From contig JAUNPS010000001.1 in the NCBI GenBank assembly GCA_030536575.1, positions 1 to 64,000 of the forward strand: DNA of 64,000 nucleotides, in the 5' to 3' direction. Position numbers and translations under genes: made by a program. Position 1 is the first letter of the stretch. Each line of letters opens with the position of its first letter. The stretch comes from Eubacteriales bacterium (GTDB lineage Bacteria; Bacillota; Clostridia; Lachnospirales; Lachnospiraceae). Positions 57,726 to 64,000 of this stretch are shown in pieces. The notes under the pieces are model-generated. The model saw only the letters and a program-made list of their open reading frames with translations, searched no databases and had not been told where the DNA came from.

Positions 57726-58142
57726 TCAGGCGCCGCTTCGTATCTTTGCGTTCCGCTCGGCGATCAGTTGTTTCAATTTTTTCACGTGCAGAAATGCACG
57801 CTCGGTCTGGCGCTCTTCCAGGCTTTCTTTCAGCATGTCGAAGTTTCCGCTGATGCGGTCGTCGATTTCGTCCAGGGAAATGCCAACGCCCGGTTCGCTG
57901 TAGCGGATATCCTCCTTCAGCCCTTCGAGCGCCCTTTTCAGCTCCTCATCCTCAAGCCCGATCAGCAATGCATCAATTTTCCCGCTCAGTGCCCGCAAAA
58001 AACTGCCCGACTTCCCCGTCGGATCTTGCACCGTGCGAATTCTCTTCCTTCTGCTCCACAAAATCAACACCATCCCCACTATACACACCAAAATCAGTGC
58101 AATCATCCCTGCCCACAACAGCGTCATTGAGCCACTCATCAA
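57726..58142 (-). CDS. Small membrane protein with helical cytoplasmic domain
   Basis: The 138-residue product has one membrane helix near the start (LLWAGMIALILVCIVGMVLIL), a basic stop-transfer RRKRIR and a charged helical domain (ALEGLKEDIRY, ISGNFDMLKESLEERQ, AFLHVKKLKQLIAERNAK). The helical part resembles the first 90 residues of the next gene product in pattern. As first gene of the operon and a membrane anchor, it may recruit the ESCRT-III-like proteins; that is inference. No known family. Confidence 0.75.
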   Translation of the reverse strand: MMSGSMTLLWAGMIALILVCIVGMVLILWSRRKRIRTVQDPTGKSGSFLRALSGKIDALLIGLEDEELKRALEGLKEDIRYSEPGVGISLDEIDDRISGNFDMLKESLEERQTERAFLHVKKLKQLIAERNAKIRSGA

Positions 58143-58216
58143 ACGTCCCTCCTATCCGGCGCTTTTCTTATAAATTTTGCCTCGTTCACGTCTTCCCACA
58201 CCGGAATCTATTATTC

Positions 58217-58245
58217 ATTATATAGAAATTTTTTCCTATAGTAAA
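58217..58245 (-). promoter_or_regulatory. Promoter of the nine-gene ESCRT-like operon
   Basis: On the minus strand TTTACT (58245-58240) and TATAAT (58222-58217) are 17 bp apart, 75 bp upstream of the first start codon. No other strong promoter was seen down to 46880, so one transcript of about 11.3 kb is likely. Confidence 0.7.
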
Positions 58246-58276
58246 CCCTAAATCAGCCATTTTTGACAGAAAAATA

Positions 58277-58299
58277 GGGCAGGAATCGTTCTCCTGCCC
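58277..58299 (-). terminator. Terminator of the P-type ATPase gene
   Basis: GGGCAGGA (58277-58284) pairs with TCCTGCCC (58292-58299); on the minus strand TATTTTTC follows. It isolates the ESCRT-like operon promoter from the ATPase gene. Confidence 0.85.
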
Positions 58300-58321
58300 C
58301 GCTCCATTCTTATTAACGCAC

Positions 58322-60184
58322 TTATTGCTTCCTTTTCCACTTCAAAAGCAAAGCCGAATTCAAAATCACCGCCACCGACCCCGCATTATGCACCAGCGCC
58401 CCAAAAACCGGATCCAAAACCCCCGTAATCGCCAGCCCAATCGCCAAAAAATTCAGCGTCATCGAAAACGTCAGATTCCTCTTAATCGTCTTCATCATCC
58501 GCCTGGAAAGCCCCAGCAAATGCGGCAGCTCCTTCACCTCATCATCCACCAGCGCAATATCCGCCGCATCTACCGCAATATCGCTTCCCACACCGCCCAT
58601 CGCAATCCCCACATCCGCCTTCTTCAGCGCCGGCGCATCGTTCACCCCGTCGCCAATCATGCAGACCGCTTCCCCTTTTTCCTGATAAGAAGCAATCCAT
58701 TTCAGCTTATCCTCCGGCAGACAATTCGCATGAACCTGCCCTATATGCAATTCCTTCGCAATGGCCGCGGCCGCTTTTTCATTATCCCCGGTGAGCAAAA
58801 CCGGCTGAACTCCAATTTCACCCAGAGCATCGATCATCCGCCTGCTCTCTTCCCTCACCGTATCAGACAGCACCAGATATCCGGCCAATTTCCCATCTAC
58901 CGCAACATAAATCACCGTACTTCCCTCATTCAGATAGCTCTCAGCTCCGGCGACCGGAACATCCTTTCCGAAAATGAGCTTCAAATTTCCAGCCTTAATC
59001 GTTCTCCCCGCCACCGTCGCTGAAACACCTTCCCCCGGTATCATCTGAAAATCTTCCGCCGCTTCCGGCTTTTTGCCATAACACCGGACAACCGCCTTCC
59101 CAAGCGGATGCTCTGAAAACTGCTCCGCCGCAGCCGTCCATGCAAAAAGCTCCTCCTTTCCATAGCCCGACATACTTTCCACCGCAGTCACCTTCGGTGT
59201 CCCATACGTCAGCGTTCCTGTCTTATCAAACGTAATCTTCGTCACCTTCGCCAGTCGCTCCAAAGCGTCGCCCTCCCGAACCAGAAATCCGTGCTTTGTC
59301 GCATTTCCAATGGCCGCCATAATCGCCGTAGGCGTCGCCAGCACCAACGCGCAGGGACAGAAAACAACCAAAATCGTAACCGCCCGGATAATCTCCCCGG
59401 AAATCAGCCAGGTCAGCGCCGCCGCAGTCAGGGCAATCACCACAATCCACGTCGCCCACCGATCCGCAAGCCCAACAATCTTCGCCTTGCCTGCATCCGC
59501 CGACTGCACCAGCCGGATCATCCGCTGAATCGAACTATCCTCGCCGACTTTCGTCGCCCGCATTTCGAACGCGCCGAACTGGTTCACCGTACCGGAAGAA
59601 ACCTCGTCTCCTTCGCTTTTATCTACCGGAAGGGATTCACCGGTCATCACCGCCTGATTCACCGAAGTCTGGCCTGCGGTAATGATGCCGTCCACCGGAA
59701 CCGTTTCGCCTGGAAGCACCCGCAGCAGATCGCCTTTCCGAACCTGCTCCGCCGGGATCACTTTTTCCGTCTCGCCGGAAAGCACGCGGGCGGTCTGCGG
59801 CGTCAGATGCACCAGTTTTTCGATCCCCGCGCGGGCTTTCGCAACCGTAAGCTCCTCCAACAGGCCGCCAAGCTGCATGATAAACGCCACTTCCCCGGCT
59901 GCGAAAATTTCCCCGATGCAGACCGAAGCGATCAGCGCCAACGAAACCAGCACGTCCGCTTTAATGTCAAACGCGGTCACGAGTCCAATCACCGCTTCCA
60001 GGATGATGGGAACGCCGCAGAGCACAATCGCCGCCCAAGCTGTATCAAACGGAAGCTGCTCCCCGCCGAACAGGCTGACGAGCAGCGCCGCTCCGGAGAT
60101 TGCCAGCAGCACAATGTCCTTCTTCGTTCCTCCCAGTTCCAAAATCCTTTCTAATTTTTCCATTTTTTCTTTGAGGTTTTGCAT
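58322..60184 (-). CDS. P1B-type heavy-metal ATPase
   Basis: The ATG at 60184 behind AAGGAGG gives 620 residues; upstream in-frame codons run through the promoter. It has eight membrane helices, the TGES actuator motif (MTGESLPVDKSEGDEV), the ion-path VVFCPCALVLATPTA with CPC, the phosphorylation site FDKTGTLTYG, an HP motif (SEHPLGKAV) and GDGVNDAPAL. There is no N-terminal metal-binding domain. The last helices (RNLTFSMTLNFLAIGLA, HNAGSVAVILNSALLL) lack the YN/MxxS pattern of Cu+ pumps and the Lys/Asp pattern of ZntA, so the metal stays open. It exports a transition metal. Confidence 0.92.
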   Translation of the reverse strand: MQNLKEKMEKLERILELGGTKKDIVLLAISGAALLVSLFGGEQLPFDTAWAAIVLCGVPIILEAVIGLVTAFDIKADVLVSLALIASVCIGEIFAAGEVAFIMQLGGLLEELTVAKARAGIEKLVHLTPQTARVLSGETEKVIPAEQVRKGDLLRVLPGETVPVDGIITAGQTSVNQAVMTGESLPVDKSEGDEVSSGTVNQFGAFEMRATKVGEDSSIQRMIRLVQSADAGKAKIVGLADRWATWIVVIALTAAALTWLISGEIIRAVTILVVFCPCALVLATPTAIMAAIGNATKHGFLVREGDALERLAKVTKITFDKTGTLTYGTPKVTAVESMSGYGKEELFAWTAAAEQFSEHPLGKAVVRCYGKKPEAAEDFQMIPGEGVSATVAGRTIKAGNLKLIFGKDVPVAGAESYLNEGSTVIYVAVDGKLAGYLVLSDTVREESRRMIDALGEIGVQPVLLTGDNEKAAAAIAKELHIGQVHANCLPEDKLKWIASYQEKGEAVCMIGDGVNDAPALKKADVGIAMGGVGSDIAVDAADIALVDDEVKELPHLLGLSRRMMKTIKRNLTFSMTLNFLAIGLAITGVLDPVFGALVHNAGSVAVILNSALLLKWKRKQ

Positions 60185-60200
60185 GGGGTTCCTCCTTCTT

Positions 60201-60255
60201 ATACCTATAGGGGTATTTGTATTTTCATTATACCTATAGGGGTATAAGTTGTCAA
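60201..60255 (-). promoter_or_regulatory. Consensus promoter with twin metal-type operators
   Basis: On the minus strand TTGACA (60255-60250) and TATAAT (60232-60227) are exactly 17 bp apart. Two identical 16-bp sequences ATACCTATAGGGGTAT lie at 60201-60216 and 60230-60245, 29 bp apart, one over the spacer and -10, one near the transcription start. Their ATACC-GGTAT arms and G-run recall CsoR/RcnR-type operators. A repressor released by metal is likely; its gene is not in the window. Confidence 0.75.
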
Positions 60256-60548
60256 GGCTGACGCATTGGAAATTCTTGCAAAAAATTCTCATCTGAGATG
60301 CGTGACCAGGCCAGTGCTGGCATCCTCGCTCTCCTCCGTATCTTCGAAAAATCCACACAGAAAAAAGACCCCGACATGGCAAACTACCATGCCTGAGTCT
60401 CACCAGGAGAATACGCGGGGTTCGTTTGTGGAAGTGGTCTACAACGATTTGATTTACAATTAGACCGCTGTATTACGGGGAAAGTTCGCTGTCAGCAGAC
60501 GGCGGCTTTTCTTCGGTTGGTATTTAAGAAGTTATCATGTCTGTCGCA
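60256..60548. other. Intergenic stretch without a clear gene
   Basis: A plus-strand open stretch at 60389-60463 (24 codons) has no good upstream site or recognised family. A short CATGG/CCATG hairpin lies near 60375-60391. I see nothing else I can support; it may be remnants of an integrated element. Confidence 0.4.
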
Positions 60549-60556
60549 GAGTTAAT

Positions 60557-60698
60557 GTTACTGTTCAGACAGTACCTGAGCACTTAGCTGCTCAGGTACG
60601 TAAGAACGTGATACAGGTGTGAGCAGGCTCTTTTGCGAAGCAAAACTTAAAATGAGCCTGTGAATCGTTACTGGAACGAGGTACGAGTGAACAGTAAC
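60557..60698. mobile_element. MITE copy 1, with 8-bp target duplication
   Basis: The 142-bp element starts GTTACTGTTCA and ends TGAACAGTAAC, a perfect 11-bp terminal inverted repeat. GAGTTAAT flanks it on both sides (60549-60556 and 60699-60706), a perfect 8-bp target-site duplication. Inside are further palindromes (ACCTGAGCA with TGCTCAGGT; GGCTC with GAGCC). No transposase is encoded. The copy at 62709-62851 is about 95 percent identical in opposite orientation. Confidence 0.88.
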
Positions 60699-60793
60699 GA
60701 GTTAATGGCGGTAGCTTTGCAGAGCAAAGATGTTGGAGGTAGATTTCTTCACAATTCGGGTGTATAATATAAGGTAGTTCGGGAGGTGAGGCT

Positions 60794-61558
60794 ATGAAAA
60801 AAATCAAAAGTTTGAATCGCTATCAAAAAGGCGTCCTAATATTTATGGTTGCCATGACACTGGTATTTGCAGTGGTTTATTCCATGACAATCTCACAAGC
60901 TGGATTTGAATACAAGAACACAATTCTTGTCCCAAGTCAAGAAAATGGCAGTACGGTGTATTCCGGTAAAATCCAGGGGCAACAGGCACATTTTACGGTG
61001 TCGGAGGATAAGACCGTTGTATTTCAGCATGGCGATAAAACCTATGGTCCTTATACGGCAAAAGAAGACCCTACAGCTATTCCAAAGGACACGGAAACGG
61101 CGGAATATATGACCGGTGTGGAGCTTCGTCAAGGAGAAGAGATTCTGTTTCGTGGGGGCGTTTTTGAAACCGGGGATTCCTTTTGGCTATACAATGAGGA
61201 CGGAACATTAGATAACTTTGGATTATCCTATGTAACCATCGATGGAATCGAGAGAGACGAAAACGGGAATGTAATTGATCCCGTAGAGCCATCCGCATAT
61301 ACCATACTGGAAGTGATGAATGATCCTCCCCTGACACATAAGGGCGAATGGTTTGCATGGTTTGGAGCTATGTTCATTTGCGTTCTCAATGCACTTTCTG
61401 TTTTGTTTGCAGATGAACTGTTCCGCTGGAATGTGGCATTTCGGATTCGCAATGTCGACCATGCAGAGCCGTCTGATTGGGAAATTGCATGGAGATATAT
61501 CGGCTGGACTGTTGTGGCGATTATAGCATTAGTACTCTTTGTTATGGGGCTGCAGTAG
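60794..61558 (+). CDS. Membrane protein of unknown function
   Basis: The 254-residue product starts at an ATG behind GGGAGGTGA. It has an N-terminal membrane helix (GVLIFMVAMTLVFAVVYSM), an extracytoplasmic beta-rich domain of about 150 residues (STVYSGKIQGQQAHFTVSED, YNEDGTLDNFG) and two C-terminal membrane helices (WFAWFGAMFICVLNALSVLF; YIGWTVVAIIALVLFVMGL). I do not recognise a family. TATAAT lies at 60764-60769. It has lower GC than the rest of the window and stands between the two MITE copies, so it may be acquired. Confidence 0.7.
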   Translation: MKKIKSLNRYQKGVLIFMVAMTLVFAVVYSMTISQAGFEYKNTILVPSQENGSTVYSGKIQGQQAHFTVSEDKTVVFQHGDKTYGPYTAKEDPTAIPKDTETAEYMTGVELRQGEEILFRGGVFETGDSFWLYNEDGTLDNFGLSYVTIDGIERDENGNVIDPVEPSAYTILEVMNDPPLTHKGEWFAWFGAMFICVLNALSVLFADELFRWNVAFRIRNVDHAEPSDWEIAWRYIGWTVVAIIALVLFVMGLQ

Positions 61559-61660
61559 CAAAGCTCCCAGTTTATCGTTGAGTTGCAAATAAATGCATAG
61601 CTTTTGCTTGCTAATGTGTTTAAAAAAGAACAAATCATCTTGACAAACCGTTCCCTGATT

Positions 61661-62046
61661 TTATTGATTGCCTTTAATAAAACGAAAATCACAACACTCA
61701 GAACCTTCCCCGATTGTTCCGAAACGCTCAAACCTAATTTTAGGCTTATATCCTGCAAAGGACGTTATATCGCTTTGACAAAAGACTTTACAAAGTTCTG
61801 GGCAATTATATTTGTCACACATATCTTTATAAACGCATCGAGTTATATCAAAATGGACTTTCTTATTATCAATCTTTCTCCATTCTACTGAAAATCCCTC
61901 GATTGGATAGCTCTTTTTCATATGCGACTTAGCAAACAGCCTGAACAAAAAATATGAAAATGGCATTCTGGAAAATTTGGCGTTTTCTATCGCTTTTGCG
62001 CAAGTATGACACTGAATTTCTCGTGAAGCAAATGCAAGCGCATCCT
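61661..62046 (-). pseudogene. ATC hydrolase-like fragment, N-terminus missing
   Basis: The reading frame carries the C-terminal half of the L-2-amino-thiazoline-4-carboxylic acid hydrolase family: FDITRCVYKDMCDKYNCPEL, CKVFCQSD, then IRFERFGTIGEGSECCDFRF. The frame stays open upstream to about 62037 (EDALAFASREIQ) and then meets a stop codon, and no start with a site is present except an internal ATG at 61966, which would give 101 residues. Family members are about twice as long, so this is most likely a decayed gene. Confidence 0.6.
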
Positions 62047-62679
62047 CTATTTAAAGAGAATAGAAAACGATTTCAAAACAAACGGAAAATACATAAAGAA
62101 TAAAGTCATTCTTTCCCAAAGACCTTCATATTTTAAAATGCTGTTTTGAAATTGTTCTTTATCACCCATGATGAAAAATATAAAGAAAACAAATGCTAAA
62201 ATAAATGATACAATACATACAGTACCTAATATAATATTCCTATTCTTCAGTTCTAAAATTCCCTGCATAAGAGGGAAAAAGAGTAATGCCGTAAATCCTA
62301 TTGCTGCGCCAACGCCATGTATTTTGGACGCTAATGTAATAACACCTTTCTTTTCATTTATGCTGAAAACTCCTGAAAAGAAGCCAGCTCCAACAGCAAA
62401 AATCCCAATCGAAAGAGATATTAAAACTGATAGTACCGGAAATTTTTCTTTTGCCGCAATGAAATAAACAAATGCCGTAAATAGCATGACTCCGCCCAAC
62501 CATATTAACCAAAGATTATATACAAATCGAACGGGACTCTCCCGACTTCCCAATACACTCATTACCATAGATTTACTGTCATATCCGTCATAGTAATTCT
62601 TCAATGCATACGGAAGTAAAAACTCCCCAATGATTGTGAGAAGTAAAACAGCATGAAATAATGGATTCTCTATGTTCAT
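62047..62679 (-). CDS. DUF998-like membrane protein
   Basis: The ATG at 62679 behind GAGGGAGAAA gives 210 residues; a TTG 12 nt upstream is possible. It has six membrane helices, with the DUF998-type features of a first helix (FHAVLLLTIIGEFLLPYAL), a short polar loop and KIHGVGAAIGF in the fourth or fifth helix. Function is unknown. It is divergent from the padR gene, and padR genes often control a neighbouring membrane protein. A MITE copy sits 30 bp upstream of its start. Confidence 0.72.
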   Translation of the reverse strand: MNIENPLFHAVLLLTIIGEFLLPYALKNYYDGYDSKSMVMSVLGSRESPVRFVYNLWLIWLGGVMLFTAFVYFIAAKEKFPVLSVLISLSIGIFAVGAGFFSGVFSINEKKGVITLASKIHGVGAAIGFTALLFFPLMQGILELKNRNIILGTVCIVSFILAFVFFIFFIMGDKEQFQNSILKYEGLWERMTLFFMYFPFVLKSFSILFK

Positions 62680-62708
62680 TTTCTCCCTCAATATCTTTCA
62701 ATCCTTCC

Positions 62709-62851
62709 GTTACTGTTCACTCGTACCTCGTTCCAGTAACGATTCACAGGCTCATTTTAAGTTTTTGCTTCGCAAAAGAGCCTGCTCACTCCTGAATCAT
62801 GTTCTTACGTACCTGAGCAGCTAGGTGCTCAGGTACTGTCTGAACAGTAAC
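62709..62851. mobile_element. MITE copy 2, inverted, with near-perfect target duplication
   Basis: The 143-bp element has the same 11-bp terminal inverted repeats as copy 1, in opposite orientation. ATCCTTCC (62701-62708) and ATCTTTCC (62852-62859) flank it, an 8-bp duplication with one change. It separates the DUF998-like gene from the padR operator, so it may have changed that gene's control. Confidence 0.85.
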
Positions 62852-62891
62852 ATCTTTCCCTAGATTATAACTCTGCGTCATACGCTCCTTC

Positions 62892-62963
62892 TTGCATTTT
62901 GATTTTTGTTTTGTTATGATATAAGAGTAGTTTTTATAGCAAGTACTCTATATATAGAGTACT
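62892..62963 (+). promoter_or_regulatory. padR promoter with long palindromic operator
   Basis: TTGCAT (62892-62897) and TATGAT (62915-62920) are 17 bp apart. A perfect 22-bp palindrome lies downstream at 62942-62963 (half-site AGTACTCTATA). This is the size and type of site bound by PadR dimers, which fits autorepression. Confidence 0.8.
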
Positions 62964-62996
62964 ACAAATACAATCAAAAGTCAAGGAGGAACTACC

Positions 62997-63536
62997 ATGT
63001 TGTCAAAACCTGCCACAATGCTTTTAGGACTTATTTATGAAAAACCACTCAATGCATACGAAATTATAAAGCTCTTAAATTATATGAATGTAAAATGGTG
63101 GTTCAACATTGCCGATTCCACTGTTTACTCCACCCTGAAAAATCTTGAAAAAAAAGAATTTATATTGGGCGCGACTGAAAAAGTAGGAAATATGCCTGAC
63201 CGTACCGTTTATCGTCTTTCCGAAAAAGGAAAAAAAGAGTTTCGCAATACTTTAAAATCATCGATTTTACAATTTAACTATGATACAAATATTTTTTCTA
63301 TTGCCGCCTTTTTCTTAAACATATTTACCCCAAATGAACAAACAGAACTTTTACAAGGACGGCTCAATATTTTATATAAGTATCGTGAAGGAATTGATAA
63401 GCAAATCAATCCGCTATGGGAAAGTGAAGTATCTGCTATCCATGTTGCCAATGTTAAAAGAATGATGGACTTAGTTGATGCTGAAATAGTTGGCACAAAA
63501 CGCCTGCTCGAAGATTGCACAAAAGACGATGTATAA
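62997..63536 (+). CDS. PadR-family transcription regulator
   Basis: The 179-residue product starts at an ATG behind AAGGAGGAACTACC. It has the PadR winged helix (MLLGLIYEKPLNAYEIIKLL, DSTVYSTLKNLEKKEFI, PDRTVYRLSEKGKKEF) and a C-terminal helical dimer domain (RLNILYKYREGIDKQI). The length fits the class with a long C-domain. The palindrome upstream points to autoregulation; the divergent DUF998-like gene is the other likely target. Confidence 0.9.
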   Translation: MLSKPATMLLGLIYEKPLNAYEIIKLLNYMNVKWWFNIADSTVYSTLKNLEKKEFILGATEKVGNMPDRTVYRLSEKGKKEFRNTLKSSILQFNYDTNIFSIAAFFLNIFTPNEQTELLQGRLNILYKYREGIDKQINPLWESEVSAIHVANVKRMMDLVDAEIVGTKRLLEDCTKDDV

Positions 63537-63699
63537 CTCCTTAAAGGAGCCGCCTGGGGCCAGGACACTCCTACACTTCGGAACACGCTGTGACTTCCGG
63601 CGGCGCACATTCTCACTGCATTGCCCGAATTCACCACGCTCTTCAGCGGCGCACTCGTGCACATCCTGGAACGCGCCGTGGCCTCCGGCGGCACACATT

Positions 63700-64000
63700 T
63701 TACTCCACGCCCCGAAGCTCGCCCACCTCCTCCGGCCTCCACTCAAACCGCATCCGCTTCCCACTCCCCGGATGCGTAAACTCCAGCTTCACCGCCCATA
63801 ACGCCACATGCTCCGCTCCCTGCGCCTTCTCCTTCCCATACTTCCGATCTCCCACCAGCGGCATCCCCGCCCCGGCCATCTGCACCCGGATCTGATGATG
63901 CCGCCCCGTCAAAAGCTCCACCTCCAAAAGCGCACATCCCTCTCTTTGCTCCAGCACCCGGTAATTCAGCTCCGCCCTCTTCGCCCCTTTCGTCCCCTCC
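63700..64000 (-). CDS. RluA-family pseudouridine synthase, C-terminal part
   Basis: The reading frame is open from the stop at 63700 to the window edge; the N-terminus and catalytic Asp lie outside. The visible part has the RluA-type end: LLEVELLTGRHHQIRVQMA, GMPLVGDRKYGKEKA and ALWAVKLEFTHPGSGKRM. The enzyme isomerises uridine in rRNA or tRNA. Whether it is RluC-, RluD- or RluA-like cannot be told from this end. Confidence 0.88.
   Translation of the reverse strand, partial: EGTKGAKRAELNYRVLEQREGCALLEVELLTGRHHQIRVQMAGAGMPLVGDRKYGKEKAQGAEHVALWAVKLEFTHPGSGKRMRFEWRPEEVGELRGVE

Noticed and set aside
60389-60463. 24-codon plus-strand open frame
   Set aside because: No convincing ribosome binding site, no known family and no supporting context.
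62786-62881. 31-codon minus-strand open frame with a good ribosome binding site
   Set aside because: Most of it lies within the MITE; without the insertion the frame would stop after ten codons. It is probably accidental or a leader peptide.

Overview
The window reads as a chromosomal piece of a gut-type Clostridia, most likely a Lachnospiraceae. The evidence is the Firmicutes-style F-ATPase operon with strong AAGGAGG ribosome binding sites, several carbohydrate ABC transporters driven by LytS/YesM and LytTR/AraC-type two-component systems, many signal peptides ending in A-EEE, an AI-2E exporter, PadR and DUF998-like genes. No rRNA, tRNA, CRISPR array or prophage was seen. Most genes lie on the minus strand.

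Layout. 1-140 is the start of a Pro/Gly-rich protein that runs off the window. 347-7404 is a complete atp operon whose c subunit carries a sodium-binding signature. 7661-8101 is a FucU/RbsD sugar mutarotase. 8268-9729 holds two near-identical ribbon-helix-helix regulators and a divergent membrane protein with two CxxC motifs, all with one palindromic operator. 9905-18151 is one operon: two pairs of M24/creatinase-fold proteins with eroded metal sites flank a MalEFG-type transporter. A divergent multi-domain histidine kinase and LytTR regulator (18363-21675) probably control it. 21737-26417 is a ribose-type ABC transporter. 26791-35278 is a glycan locus: GH2 glycosidase, a leaderless family-5 binding protein and a LplB/LplC/LipO-type transporter. 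36466-43135 holds its likely sensors, a membrane AraC regulator and a sugar-binding/YesM/YesN three-component system. Between transporter and sensors lie three tandem copies of a type I toxin-antitoxin unit (35507-36443). 43156-45080 is a PtuA/PtuB (Septu-like) defence pair. 45122-46165 is an AI-2E family permease.

The most striking region is 46880-58142, nine tightly packed minus-strand genes with one good promoter (58217-58245) and one terminator (46847-46873). In transcription order they encode a small membrane protein, two coiled-coil proteins that resemble ESCRT-III (Snf7/CHMP), a Vps4-like AAA ATPase with an N-terminal MIT-like domain, a 1405-residue zinc-ribbon/membrane/TPR protein with repeated pre-peptidase C-terminal domains, a YdjI-like SPFH protein, and three secreted proteins (LamG-like, unknown, C-type-lectin-like) that share a VQ-I-IG motif right after the signal peptide. 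I read this as a bacterial ESCRT-like membrane-remodelling system coupled to surface recognition proteins. Its gene content parallels the Bacillus PspA-YdjGHI system, in which an ESCRT-III superfamily protein works with an SPFH protein.

58322-60184 is a P1B heavy-metal ATPase under a consensus promoter overlapped by two 16-bp operator repeats. The last part, 60549-63536, is patchy, low-GC accessory DNA: two inverted copies of a 142-bp MITE with target-site duplications, an unknown membrane protein, an eroded ATC-hydrolase-like gene, a DUF998-like membrane protein and its divergent PadR regulator. The window ends inside an RluA-family pseudouridine synthase.
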